Counted from the first letter of the stretch, positions 41,334 to 50,038 are shown. The stretch is 64,000 nucleotides of DNA from Amycolatopsis roodepoortensis (GCF_014873915.1 NZ_JADBEJ010000008.1:992001-1056000), one strand, 5' to 3'. The notes: generated from the letters alone by a model not told the origin. A program made the numbers and translations.

Positions 41334-41870
41334 ATGAGCGCTGTTGACCGGCTGGCGGCCGCCATGTCCAGGCAGGACGCCGCCATCACGGAACAGTTGG
41401 AGCAGCGCGGGCTGCGGGAGCGGCATCTCGCCGACGCCAAGGCCCAGGCGGTGGACACCATGCAGAAGGACGCCGCCATCCATGACAAGTACGCCGCGCA
41501 CATGCAGGAGCTGGGGAAGCGGAGCAAGGAGGCGGGTGGCTGGCTGACCGGCAAGACGACCGCCGACCGCAGCCACACGATCGGCTTCGACATCGAGGAC
41601 GACGAAAAACCGGACGCCCGGTTCGCCGAATTCGGTGCCCGTGCCGACGTGTCGCGGCCGGCGCCGCCTCCGCCGCCGCTCCCGGTCGCGCCGGGGGTGC
41701 CCGGAATGCCGGCGACGGTGGACGTTCCGCCAGCGGCGCCGACGCCCGCGCCCAGTGCCGCGGCGTCCGAAGAGCCCGGCGCGCCCGCGCGTCGCCGCGG
41801 TCGTCACGCCCGTGACGACAAGGGATTCGACGACGACGATTTCTCGAACAACTCGTGGATGGTCGACTGA
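41334..41870 (+). CDS. Small acidic-tail ESX accessory protein, cassette 2
   Basis: 178 residues: helical N-terminus (LAAAMSRQDAAITEQLEQRG), an IGFDIEDDEKPDARFAEFGA acidic patch, a Pro-rich stretch, a basic patch ARRRGRHARDDKG and the tail DDDDFSNNSWMVD. Counterpart of 35068, sharing its tail with 26378. ATG after GAGGGAGGA. Last gene of cassette 2; a terminator follows. Confidence 0.74.
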   Translation: MSAVDRLAAAMSRQDAAITEQLEQRGLRERHLADAKAQAVDTMQKDAAIHDKYAAHMQELGKRSKEAGGWLTGKTTADRSHTIGFDIEDDEKPDARFAEFGARADVSRPAPPPPPLPVAPGVPGMPATVDVPPAAPTPAPSAAASEEPGAPARRRGRHARDDKGFDDDDFSNNSWMVD

Positions 41871-41887
41871 CCGGCTTCACGCACTTC

Positions 41888-41922
41888 AGGGCCCGGCTTG
41901 CCAGAGCCGGGCCCTTTCTTTT
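41888..41922 (+). terminator. Intrinsic terminator after cassette 2
   Basis: Perfect 11-bp stem AGGGCCCGGCT / AGCCGGGCCCT, TGCCAG loop and a TTCTTTT tail. Confidence 0.92.
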
Positions 41923-41937
41923 GCCCTCCGGCGCCGC

Positions 41938-42146
41938 GTCGCGTTTAGCGGGCTAATCGCGATCCGAGGGCCGGGCCGGGGGCGTGTCGCGTTTAGCGGG
42001 CTAATCGCGATCCGAGGGCCGGGCCGGGGGCGTGTCGCGTTTAGCGGGCTAATCGCGATCTGACGTGTCGCCGGGTGCCGGATCGCGTTTCGCGGGCTAA
42101 ACGCGATCCGGGTACAGGATCGCCTTTAGCGGGCTAAACGCGATCC
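41938..42146. repeat. Array of five dispersed palindromes, three in a 48-bp tandem repeat
   Basis: Copies at 41938-41965, 41986-42013 and 42034-42061 lie in a 48-bp unit repeated with identical linkers. Two more are at 42081-42108 (TTTCGCGGGCTAA variant) and 42119-42146. They fill the gap between the terminator and the convergent hydrolase gene. Confidence 0.9.
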
Positions 42147-42151
42147 GGGCG

Positions 42152-42976
42152 TCAGGCGGCGGGTTCGTCCTGGAGCTCGATGGGGGCGCGTTTGACGTCG
42201 GCGTCCAGCAGGGGCTGGTACTTCGTCGTCCCCGTCAGGTGGGTGAGGAAGAACGCCGTGAACAGCGCCCGCGTCAGCTGCTGGGTCCCGCGGTGCGGCT
42301 TCCCGTGCAGCAGCAGCTGGCTCCAGTGCCTGCCCTCGGTGACGCCGAGGTGCGACGACTTCCCGAGCGTCCGCAGCTGCACCGGCCCGCCCCACGCGTC
42401 CGCGATGGCCTCGGCGTGTCCGACGGGCGGCGCGACCAGGTCTTCGCCCGCCGCGAGGTGCAGGCCGGGCGCGGTCACCGAGCGGGCCGACACCGTCGCC
42501 GGCGGCAGCGTCTGCGCTGGGGTGATGGTCGCGACCGCGCGGATCTCGGGCCGCTCGTCGTTCTCGGCGGCCTGCGCGGCGGCCAGGACCGCCGAGCCGC
42601 CGCCGGTCGAATGCCCGGCCAGGCCGAGTTTCGCCGGGTCGACGCTGATGCCGTCCGGTCCGAGGCGGACCGTCGTGATCAAGTCGAGCGTCGTGAGCAG
42701 GTCACCGGCCAGCAGCCGGTGCGAAGGCAGCGGACCGCGCTGGGTGGCCGGGGCCGCCGCGACGATGCCCCAGCTCGCGAGGTGCCGGAGCAGATGCCGG
42801 TAGCTCCCGGTCGGCTGCAACCAGCCGTGCCCGAACGCGATCGCGGGCAGACCGAGGCCCGAACGGGGGGTGAACACGACGCCGGGCAGTCCGACCAGGG
42901 CGAGGTTGCCGCGCAGAACCTCGTGCGGACCTGGGTGGGACAGCTCCGCGAGCAGCTGCTTGGGCTTGCTGGCCAT
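42152..42976 (-). CDS. Alpha/beta-hydrolase, dienelactone/PET-hydrolase-like
   Basis: 274 residues from ATG 42976. The catalytic elbow is GLAGHSTGGGSA (Ser in Gly-His-Ser-x-Gly), the oxyanion strand is AIAFGHGWLQPTGSY, and the likely acid and base are in LAAGEDLVAPP and GKSSHLGVT. No signal peptide, so cytosolic. Resembles chlorophyllase/cutinase-like and dienelactone hydrolase families; substrate unknown. Convergent to cassette 2 and divergent from glmS. Confidence 0.83.
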   Translation of the reverse strand: MASKPKQLLAELSHPGPHEVLRGNLALVGLPGVVFTPRSGLGLPAIAFGHGWLQPTGSYRHLLRHLASWGIVAAAPATQRGPLPSHRLLAGDLLTTLDLITTVRLGPDGISVDPAKLGLAGHSTGGGSAVLAAAQAAENDERPEIRAVATITPAQTLPPATVSARSVTAPGLHLAAGEDLVAPPVGHAEAIADAWGGPVQLRTLGKSSHLGVTEGRHWSQLLLHGKPHRGTQQLTRALFTAFFLTHLTGTTKYQPLLDADVKRAPIELQDEPAA

Positions 42977-43029
42977 GCTCGTGACCTTACTGCCCGCGCC
43001 CACGTCCGGCCCGCGCGCCGCCCCGGCGT

Positions 43030-43095
43030 TCGCCTTTAGCGGGCTAACCGCGCTGCTTAGCGTGCCTAAGCGTCGCGTTTAGCCCGCTAAACGCA
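43030..43095. repeat. Three palindromes directly before glmS, one degenerate
   Basis: Copies at 43030-43053 and 43072-43095 flank a degenerate one, GCTTAGCGTGCCTAAGC (43055-43071), which keeps the inverted symmetry but with a shorter stem. The glmS start is 52 bp further on. Confidence 0.8.
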
Positions 43096-43147
43096 GGTGC
43101 GGGCGCCCGGGCGAAGGGGCCGAATTTCCGTCGTTAGGCTGGTGGCC

Positions 43148-45010
43148 GTGTGTGGAATCGTGGGATACGTCGGACACCGCCCGGCCCTGGACGTCGTCAT
43201 CGGCGGCCTGCGCAGGATGGAGTACCGCGGCTATGACTCGGCAGGCGTCGCGGTCCTCGACGGCGCCGGCGCGCTGAACGTCGAGCGCAAAGCGGGCCGC
43301 CTGGCCAACCTGGAGACCCAGCTCGACACGGTCGGCAGGGACGCCTTCACCGGCACCGCCGGGATGGGCCACACCCGCTGGGCCACCCACGGCGCCCCGG
43401 TCGACCGCAACTCGCACCCGCACCGCGACGCCTCCCAGCGCGTCGCCGTCGTGCACAACGGCATCATCGAGAACTTCGCCGCCCTGCGCGCCGAGCTCGA
43501 GGCCGAAGGCGTCGAGATGGCGAGCGACACCGACTCCGAGACCGCCGCGCACCTGATCGCCCGCGCGTACACCGAGGGCGACACGAAGGGCGACTTCGCG
43601 GCCAGCGTCGCCGCGGTCTGCCGTCGTCTCGAAGGCGCGTTCACCCTGGTCGTGACGATCGCCGACCAGCCGGACACCGTCGTCGCCGCCCGCCGCTCTT
43701 CGCCGCTGGTCGTCGGCGTCGGCGAGGGCGAGCACTTCGTCGCCTCCGACGTCGCCGCGTTCATCGAGCACACCCGCGAGGCGGTCGAGCTCGGCCAGGA
43801 TCAGCTCGTCGTCATCACCCGCGACGGCTACGACGTCACCGACTTCCACGGCGACGCCGCCCAGGCCAAGCCGTTCACCGTCGACTGGGACCTCTCGGCC
43901 GCGGAAAAGGGCGGCCACGAGTACTTCATGCTCAAGGAGATCGAGGAGCAGCCGGAGGCGCTGGCGAACACGCTGCGCGGGCACTTCGACGGCGGCCGGA
44001 TCATCCTCGACGAGCAGCGCATCTCCGACCAGGACCTGCGTGACGTCGACAAGGTCTTCGTCGTCGCCTGTGGTTCCGCGTACCACTCGGGCCTCGTCGC
44101 CAAGTACGCCATCGAGCACTGGTGCCGCCTCCCGGTCGAGGTGGAGCTGGCCAGCGAGTTCCGCTACCGCGACCCGGTGCTGGACCGCGCGACGCTGGTC
44201 GTCGCCGTCTCCCAGTCGGGCGAGACCGCGGACACCCTCGAAGCCGTCCGCCACGCCCGCGAGCAGAAGGCCCGCGTTCTGGCGGTCTGCAACACCAACG
44301 GCGCGCAGATCCCGCGCGAGTCCGACGCCGTCCTCTACACACACGCCGGTCCGGAGATCGGTGTCGCGTCGACGAAGGCGTTCCTCGCGCAGATCGCGGC
44401 CAACTACCTGGTCGGCCTGGCGCTCGCGCAGGCGCGCGGCACCAAGTACCCGGACGAGGTCGCCCGCGAGTTCGCCGAGCTCGAAGCGATGCCCGCCGCG
44501 GTGCAGAAAGTCCTGTCCACTGTGGACCAGGTCCGTGACCTCGGCCGCCGCATCGCCGACTCGAAGGCCGTGCTGTTCCTCGGCCGTCACGTCGGTTTCC
44601 CGGTCGCCCTCGAAGGCGCGCTGAAGCTCAAGGAACTGGCGTACATGCACGCCGAGGGCTTCGCGGCCGGCGAGCTCAAGCACGGCCCGATCGCGCTGAT
44701 CGAAGAAGGCCTTCCCGTCGTCGTGGTGATGCCGTCGCCGAAGGGGCGCGCGGTGCTGCACTCGAAGCTGGTGTCGAACATCAGCGAGATCCAGGCGCGC
44801 GGCGCCCGCACGATCGTGATCGCGGAGGAGGGCGACGAGACCGTCCGCCCGTTCGCCGACGAGCTGATCGAGATCCCGGCCGTCCCGACCCTGCTGCAGC
44901 CGCTGGTCTCCACGGTGCCGCTGCAGGTGCTGGCCGCCGAGATCGCCCGCACGCGTGGGTACGACGTCGACAAGCCGCGTAACCTGGCGAAGTCGGTCAC
45001 CGTCGAGTAA
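43148..45010 (+). CDS. glmS: Glutamine-fructose-6-phosphate aminotransferase
   Basis: Makes glucosamine-6-P from fructose-6-P and glutamine, the first step to UDP-GlcNAc. 620 residues. GTG 43148 gives MCGIVGYVG with Cys2, the glutaminase nucleophile exposed after Met removal; longer readings from 43097 would bury it. Glutaminase motifs RMEYRGYDSAG and HTRWATHG. Two SIS domains (ACGSAYHSG and VSQSGETADT; LGRHVGFPVALEGALKLKE), ending PRNLAKSVTVE. 15 bp before nnr. No glmS ribozyme is visible upstream. Confidence 0.97.
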   Translation: MCGIVGYVGHRPALDVVIGGLRRMEYRGYDSAGVAVLDGAGALNVERKAGRLANLETQLDTVGRDAFTGTAGMGHTRWATHGAPVDRNSHPHRDASQRVAVVHNGIIENFAALRAELEAEGVEMASDTDSETAAHLIARAYTEGDTKGDFAASVAAVCRRLEGAFTLVVTIADQPDTVVAARRSSPLVVGVGEGEHFVASDVAAFIEHTREAVELGQDQLVVITRDGYDVTDFHGDAAQAKPFTVDWDLSAAEKGGHEYFMLKEIEEQPEALANTLRGHFDGGRIILDEQRISDQDLRDVDKVFVVACGSAYHSGLVAKYAIEHWCRLPVEVELASEFRYRDPVLDRATLVVAVSQSGETADTLEAVRHAREQKARVLAVCNTNGAQIPRESDAVLYTHAGPEIGVASTKAFLAQIAANYLVGLALAQARGTKYPDEVAREFAELEAMPAAVQKVLSTVDQVRDLGRRIADSKAVLFLGRHVGFPVALEGALKLKELAYMHAEGFAAGELKHGPIALIEEGLPVVVVMPSPKGRAVLHSKLVSNISEIQARGARTIVIAEEGDETVRPFADELIEIPAVPTLLQPLVSTVPLQVLAAEIARTRGYDVDKPRNLAKSVTVE

Positions 45011-45025
45011 GAGACCGGAGGCGTC

Positions 45026-46465
45026 GTGCAGGGAATCTGGACCACGGAACGGATTCGCGCGGCGGAGGACCGGTTGCTCGCCGTCACTCCCGACGGCGAG
45101 CTCATGCGGCGCGCGGCGTTCGGCCTCGCGGTGCACGCCGCCGAAATGCTGGCCGCGCACACGGGTTCGGTGTCCGGGCGGCGGGTGACGCTGCTCGTCG
45201 GGTCGGGCAACAACGGCGGTGACGCCTTGTGGGCCGGCGCGTTCCTGCGCCGCCGCAATGTGGCCGTCTCGGCGATCCTGCTGAAGCCCGAACGCGCCCA
45301 CGGCCCGGGTTTGGCCGCTCTGAAGCGTTCCGGCGGCAAGGTCGTGTCCCTTGAGGACGGTCCACAGTGGATCCGGCGGGCCGACCTCGTCGTCGATGGG
45401 ATCGTCGGAATTTCGGCGCGTGGGCCGTTGCGGCCGGACGCCGCCGCGCTGCTGGAGCACGTGAGCTCGCCGGTGCTCGCGGTCGATCTGCCGAGTGGGG
45501 TGGATCCGGACACCGGCGCGGTCGACGGCCCGGCGGTCGTGGCCGATCGGACCGTCACCTTCGGCGCGCTCAAGCCGGTGCACGCCCTCGCGCCCGCGTC
45601 CTGTGGCGAGGTCTCCCTGGTGGACATCGGACTGCGGCTCAGCGAGCCCGATCTGCAGCGACTCGATACGGCGGATGTCGCCGCGGCGTGGCCGGTGCCC
45701 GGCCCGGACGACGACAAGTACAGCCAGGGCGTGGTGGGGATCGCAGCCGGGTCGGCGACGTACCCGGGAGCGGCCGTGCTCGCGGCCGGTGCGGCGGTGC
45801 GGGCGACGTCCGGGCTGGTGCGTTACGCCGGTCATGCGGCGGACGTCGTGCGCGGGCAATGGCCCGAGATCATCGCGACGGGTTCGGTGACCGACGCGGG
45901 CCGGGTGCAGGCCTGGGTCGTCGGGCCGGGGATCGGCACCGGCAACGAGGGGCGGGACGTGCTGCGGTTCGTGCTCGGCCGCGGCGTGCCGGTGTGCGCG
46001 GACGCCGACGCGACGACCATCATCGCGCGGTCGCCCGACGTGCTCGACGCACGCGATCCGGACACCCCGCTCGTGCTGACGCCGCACGCGGGGGAGTTCG
46101 AGCGGCTCATGGGTGAGCCGCCGGGTGCGGACCGGGTCGCGGCGGCGCGGTCGGCCGCGCGGAAGTACGACGCCGTCGTGCTGTTGAAGGGGCACTGCAC
46201 GGTGGTCGCGGCGCCGGACGGGCGGGCGCTGGTGAACACGCCGCGGGGATCGTGGCTCGCGACGGCCGGTTCGGGGGATGTGCTGTCGGGTCTGGTCGGT
46301 GCGTTGCTCGCTTCGGGACTCGACCCGTGGCTGGCGGCCGGTGCGGCCGCGCACGTCCATTCCCTCGCCGGATCCCTCGCCGCCGACGGCGCCCCGACCT
46401 CGGCCTCCGGCATCCTCGCCGCGGTCCCGGACGCCATCCGGTCCGTCCGCCGCATCGCCTCCTGA
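45026..46465 (+). CDS. nnr: Bifunctional NAD(P)H-hydrate epimerase/dehydratase
   Basis: 479 residues. The N-terminal YjeF_N epimerase domain (about 1-215: LLVGSGNNGGDALWAGAFL, LAVDLPSGVDPDTG) is fused to the C-terminal ADP-dependent dehydratase (KYSQGVVGIAAGS, PLVLTPHAGEFERL, LATAGSGDVLSGLVGALLA). It repairs damaged NADHX and NADPHX. GTG start just after glmS, probably the same transcript, as in mycobacteria. Confidence 0.95.
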   Translation: MQGIWTTERIRAAEDRLLAVTPDGELMRRAAFGLAVHAAEMLAAHTGSVSGRRVTLLVGSGNNGGDALWAGAFLRRRNVAVSAILLKPERAHGPGLAALKRSGGKVVSLEDGPQWIRRADLVVDGIVGISARGPLRPDAAALLEHVSSPVLAVDLPSGVDPDTGAVDGPAVVADRTVTFGALKPVHALAPASCGEVSLVDIGLRLSEPDLQRLDTADVAAAWPVPGPDDDKYSQGVVGIAAGSATYPGAAVLAAGAAVRATSGLVRYAGHAADVVRGQWPEIIATGSVTDAGRVQAWVVGPGIGTGNEGRDVLRFVLGRGVPVCADADATTIIARSPDVLDARDPDTPLVLTPHAGEFERLMGEPPGADRVAAARSAARKYDAVVLLKGHCTVVAAPDGRALVNTPRGSWLATAGSGDVLSGLVGALLASGLDPWLAAGAAAHVHSLAGSLAADGAPTSASGILAAVPDAIRSVRRIAS

Positions 46466-46479
46466 CCAGGGCCACGACC

Positions 46480-46547
46480 TCCGTTTAGCCCCCCAACCGC
46501 GCTCTGCGGGCGGGTGCCCTCAGAGCGCGATTAGGGGGCTAAACGCA
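46480..46547. repeat. Two dispersed palindromes after nnr
   Basis: Copies at 46480-46503 (CCCCAACCGC right arm) and 46523-46547 (GCGATTAGGGGG left arm), 43 bp apart. Confidence 0.82.
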
Positions 46548-46584
46548 GGTCGGCGGGGCAGGCGACGCAAGTGAGAAAAATTCG

Positions 46585-46611
46585 GGAGTTATCGAGTTAC
46601 GTGTTAACTCC
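46585..46611 (+). promoter_or_regulatory. Inverted repeat upstream of deoR-xylB, putative operator
   Basis: GGAGTTA and TAACTCC, 13 bp apart, with an additional direct GAGTTA copy between them. It lies about 90 bp before the DeoR-family start in an AT-richer stretch containing TAATCT (46618-46623), a possible -10. Autoregulation by the DeoR protein is plausible. Confidence 0.5.
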
Positions 46612-46638
46612 GGGCGAATAATCTGGTAAGAAGCAGGT

Positions 46639-46707
46639 GTGAGCGCCGACACCCACCCCGCCGAGACCGCGATGGTCCGGGTCGTGAACGGTGTCGCCCA
46701 TGTCTAA
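46639..46707 (+). CDS. Possible 22-residue leader peptide overlapping deoR
   Basis: GTG 46639 with AAGAAGCAGG just upstream opens a 22-codon frame, MSADTHPAETAMVRVVNGVA then HV, whose TAA overlaps the ATG 46700 of the DeoR gene. It could couple translation of the regulator. Its shortness leaves chance open. Confidence 0.3.
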   Translation: MSADTHPAETAMVRVVNGVAHV

Positions 46708-47515
46708 GACCAGGCCCTCGGACGCCGCCGTCGAGCATCGGCGCCAGGAGATCCTCGACCACGTCATCGCCACCGGCGAGGTCCGCATCGACGACCTGAC
46801 CACCCGCTTCGGCGTCAGCCTGATGACGATGCACCGCGACCTCGACGACCTCGCCGACCGCCGGCTCCTCCGCAAACTCCGCGGCAAAGTCGAGGCCTAC
46901 CCCGCGACGACCATGGAGTCCGCCGCCCGCTTCCGCGACACCTTCAACCAGGCCACGAAGGACGCCCTGGGCGAGGCCGCCGCGGCGCACGTCCACTCCG
47001 GCCAGACGGTCTTCGTCGACGACTCGACCACGCTCTTCCCGCTCGTTCGCCGCCTCGGCCAGATCGAGGACCTCACCGTCATCACCAACTCGCTCGAAGC
47101 CGCCCGCATCCTCGGCCCGGCCAAGAGCGTCGAGGTCGTCCTGGCGGGCGGCCGCTACCACCACGAGTTCGATTCTTGCGCCGGCCCGGACGTCGTCGGG
47201 TTCCTCGACCGTACGCACGCCGACATCGCCTTCGTCTCGGTCGCCGCGGTCGCGGTCGGCCGCCTATTCCACCCGGTCCAGGACTATGCGGAGCTCAAGA
47301 AGGCCGCGCTGCGCACCGCCGACCGCAACGTCCTGGTCGTCGACAACTCCAAATTCGGCCGCACCGCCACCTACGCGTACGGCGACATCGGCGACTACGA
47401 CCTCCTGATCACCGACGAAGAGGCGCCGACCGAGGAGATCGAGGCGGCGCTGACCGCGGGAACCGCCATCGAGCAGGTCGAATGCGCACCGGAGGGCCCG
47501 GAATATGAGTTCTGA
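46700..47515 (+). CDS. DeoR/GlpR-family sugar-responsive regulator
   Basis: 271 residues from ATG 46700 (GTG 46691 also possible). Winged helix at about 15-65 (RRQEILDHVIATGEVRIDDL, GVSLMTMHRDLDDLADRRLL), then the DeoR C-terminal sensor domain with VFVDDSTTLFPLVRRL, ITNSLEAARIL and NVLVVDNSKFGRTATY. These bind phosphorylated sugars. Its stop overlaps the xylB start, so it probably controls the xylB-ABC unit. The inverted repeat at 46585-46611 is a candidate operator. Confidence 0.9.
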   Translation: MSKTRPSDAAVEHRRQEILDHVIATGEVRIDDLTTRFGVSLMTMHRDLDDLADRRLLRKLRGKVEAYPATTMESAARFRDTFNQATKDALGEAAAAHVHSGQTVFVDDSTTLFPLVRRLGQIEDLTVITNSLEAARILGPAKSVEVVLAGGRYHHEFDSCAGPDVVGFLDRTHADIAFVSVAAVAVGRLFHPVQDYAELKKAALRTADRNVLVVDNSKFGRTATYAYGDIGDYDLLITDEEAPTEEIEAALTAGTAIEQVECAPEGPEYEF

Positions 47516-48932
47516 TCTGGTCGCCGGTATCGACTCGTCGACCCAGTCGACGAAGGTCGTCGTCTGCGACGCGAACACCGGTGAGATCGTCCGCACCGGC
47601 CGCGCTTCGCACCCCGACGGCACCGAGGTCGCCCCCGCCGCGTGGTGGGACGCGTTCCGCGAGGCGACGGACGGCCTGCTCGACGGCGTCGGCGCCATCG
47701 GCATCGGCGGCCAGCAGCACGGCATGGTCGCTCTCGACGAGGCGGGTGAGGTCGTCCGGCCCGCGCTGCTGTGGAACGACACCCGGTCCGCGAAGGCGGC
47801 CGAAGACCTCAGCGGCGAGCTCGGCCCGGAGAGCTGGGCGAAGTCCGTCGGCTCGGTGCCGGTCGCCAGCTTCACCGTCACGAAGCTGCGCTGGATGGCG
47901 GAGAACGAGCCGGAGCTGGCCGATCGCGTCGCCCGTGTGCTGCTCCCGCACGACTGGCTGACCTGGCGGCTGCTGGGCGACGGCGCCGAGCCGGTCACCG
48001 ACCGCGGCGACGCTTCCGGCACCGGGTACTTCTCGCCCGCCACCGGCGAATACCGCCAAGACCTCCTCGCGCACGCCTTCGGCGGCCGCACGCCCGAGCT
48101 GCCCAAGGTCATCGGCCCCGCCGAAGCCGCGGGCCACACCCCGGACGGGATCCTGGTCTCGGCCGGGACCGGCGACAACATGGCCGCCGCGTTCGGTCTC
48201 GAACTCGCTCCGGGCGACGTCGTCGTCTCGCTGGGCACCAGCGGCACCGTCTTCGGCGTCTCCGAAACCGCGAGCGCCGACCCTTCCGGCATCGTCGCGG
48301 GATTCGCCGACGCCACCGGCCGCTTCCTCCCGCTGGCCTGCACCCTCAACGCGGCCCGCGTGCTCACGGCCACGTCCGCGATGCTCGGCGTCGAACTCGC
48401 GGAGTTCGACAAGCTGGCGCTCGCCGCCACACCCGGTTCCGGCGGCCTCACCTTCCTTCCTTATCTCGACGGTGAGCGGACGCCGAACCTCCCGGACGCC
48501 AAGGGCACGCTCTTCGGCCTCACCCGCGCGAACATGACGCCCGAGAACCTCGCCCGCGCCGCGGTCGAAGGCATGCTGTGCGGCCTCGCGGCCGGTCTGG
48601 ACGCCCTGCGCGAGCAGGGGCTCGAAGTCCGCCGCGTCCTCCTGATCGGTGGCGGCGCGCAATCGGCCGCCGTCCGCGCGGTCGCGCCGATCGTGTTCGG
48701 CGTGCCCGTCGTCGTCCCCGAAGTCGCCGAGTACGTCGCGGTCGGTGCCGCGCGGCAGGCGGCCTGGGCCCTCGCTTCCAGCACGGAACCTCCCCGCTGG
48801 CAGGAACAGCACGGCTACACCCCACTCGAGCCGACCGAGGCGGACCGCGCCGAGGGGCACCGGATCCAGCAACGGCATCTCGAAGCCCGCGAACTCGGGC
48901 ACGGCATTTCCGCGAAACCGAAAGAGGACTGA
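47505..48932 (+). CDS. xylB: FGGY-family sugar kinase, xylulokinase-like
   Basis: 475 residues. ATP-dependent kinase with VAGIDSSTQSTKVVV (phosphate 1), IGGQQHGMVAL (xylulose-binding motif of XylB), WNDTRS, AGTGDNMAAAFGL (catalytic Asp), SLGTSGTVFG and LIGGGAQSAAVRAVAP. The most likely substrate is D-xylulose or a related ketose. ATG start overlaps the deoR stop by 11 bp. No isomerase gene is adjacent. Confidence 0.88.
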   Translation: MSSDLVAGIDSSTQSTKVVVCDANTGEIVRTGRASHPDGTEVAPAAWWDAFREATDGLLDGVGAIGIGGQQHGMVALDEAGEVVRPALLWNDTRSAKAAEDLSGELGPESWAKSVGSVPVASFTVTKLRWMAENEPELADRVARVLLPHDWLTWRLLGDGAEPVTDRGDASGTGYFSPATGEYRQDLLAHAFGGRTPELPKVIGPAEAAGHTPDGILVSAGTGDNMAAAFGLELAPGDVVVSLGTSGTVFGVSETASADPSGIVAGFADATGRFLPLACTLNAARVLTATSAMLGVELAEFDKLALAATPGSGGLTFLPYLDGERTPNLPDAKGTLFGLTRANMTPENLARAAVEGMLCGLAAGLDALREQGLEVRRVLLIGGGAQSAAVRAVAPIVFGVPVVVPEVAEYVAVGAARQAAWALASSTEPPRWQEQHGYTPLEPTEADRAEGHRIQQRHLEARELGHGISAKPKED

Positions 48933-48936
48933 ACCG

Positions 48937-50028
48937 ATGGCCACGATCACCTACGACAAGGCGACCCGGCGCTACGCGGGCTCCGAGCGGCCCGCCGTGG
49001 ACGCACTCGACCTCGAGATCGCCGACGGCGAATTCCTCGTGCTGGTCGGGCCTTCCGGCTGTGGCAAGTCCACCAGCCTGCGGATGCTCGCCGGCCTCGA
49101 AGACATCGACGAAGGCGCCGTGTGGATCGGCGACCGCGACGTCACGCAGCTGCCGCCGCGCGCCCGCGACATCGCGATGGTGTTCCAGAACTACGCGCTG
49201 TACCCGCATATGACCGTGGGCCAGAACATGGGCTTCGCGCTGAAGATCGCGGGCCGTCCGGCGTCGGAGATCAAGCAGAAGGTGCTCGACGCCGCCAAGC
49301 TGCTCGACATCGAGCAGTACCTCGACCGCAAGCCGAAGGCGCTCTCCGGTGGTCAGCGCCAGCGTGTCGCGATGGGCCGCGCCATCGTGCGTGAGCCGCA
49401 GGTCTTCCTCATGGACGAGCCGCTGTCGAACCTCGACGCGAAGCTGCGTGTCTCCACCCGTACGCAGATCGCCGCGCTGCAGCGACGCCTCGGCGTCACC
49501 ACCGTGTACGTCACGCACGACCAGGTCGAGGCCATGACGATGGGCGACCGGGTCGCGGTCCTGTCGGACGGTCTCCTGCAGCAGTGCGACACCCCGCGCG
49601 CCCTGTACGACCGGCCCGCAAACGCTTTCGTCGCCGGATTCATCGGCTCGCCCGCGATGAACCTGGTCACCGCGAAGCTCACCGAAGACGGAGCCGAGCT
49701 GGGTGGGGCGCGGGTACCGCTGACCCGCGAGATCCTCGCCAAGGCCGACGGCGACACGGTCACCCTCGGCTTCCGTCCGGAATCGCTCGAGGTGACGACC
49801 AGCGAAGACGGCACGCTGCCGATCAAGGTCGACCTCGTCGAGGAGCTCGGTTCGGACGCGTACGTCTACGGCAAGCTCGCCGAGACCGACGCCGAGGGCT
49901 CGAAGTCGAACGTCGTCACCCGGGTGGACCCGCGCACGCCGCCGACCATGGGCGACACGCTGCACCTGCGGATCCGTCCCGACGAGCTGCACGTGTTCTC
50001 CGCCACCGACGGGGCGCGCCTGTCCTGA
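48937..50028 (+). CDS. ABC sugar-transporter ATP-binding protein, MsiK/UgpC-like
   Basis: 363 residues. Walker A GPSGCGKST (38-46), Q-loop FQNYALYPHM, signature LSGGQRQRVAMGRA, Walker B VFLMDEPLSNLD and H-loop YVTHDQ, followed by a C-terminal TOBE/OB regulatory region. This is the shared ATPase type (MsiK in Streptomyces) that energises several carbohydrate importers. No permease or binding-protein genes are adjacent, which fits such a shared role. ATG 48937, 4 bp after xylB. Confidence 0.9.
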   Translation: MATITYDKATRRYAGSERPAVDALDLEIADGEFLVLVGPSGCGKSTSLRMLAGLEDIDEGAVWIGDRDVTQLPPRARDIAMVFQNYALYPHMTVGQNMGFALKIAGRPASEIKQKVLDAAKLLDIEQYLDRKPKALSGGQRQRVAMGRAIVREPQVFLMDEPLSNLDAKLRVSTRTQIAALQRRLGVTTVYVTHDQVEAMTMGDRVAVLSDGLLQQCDTPRALYDRPANAFVAGFIGSPAMNLVTAKLTEDGAELGGARVPLTREILAKADGDTVTLGFRPESLEVTTSEDGTLPIKVDLVEELGSDAYVYGKLAETDAEGSKSNVVTRVDPRTPPTMGDTLHLRIRPDELHVFSATDGARLS

Positions 50029-50038
50029 GCCGGTTCGT

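Noticed and set aside
41938..42146. CRISPR array
   Set aside because: The regular spacing is suggestive, but the would-be spacers are identical duplications, the repeat is the genome-wide palindrome, and no cas gene is present.
42988..43147. glmS ribozyme or riboswitch upstream of glmS
   Set aside because: The region holds the palindromes and a short RBS; no ribozyme-like core was recognised, and such ribozymes are typical of Firmicutes.
43079..46360. A 1093-codon open frame antisense to glmS-nnr
   Set aside because: Same GC-shadow effect; no recognisable motif, while glmS and nnr are certain.
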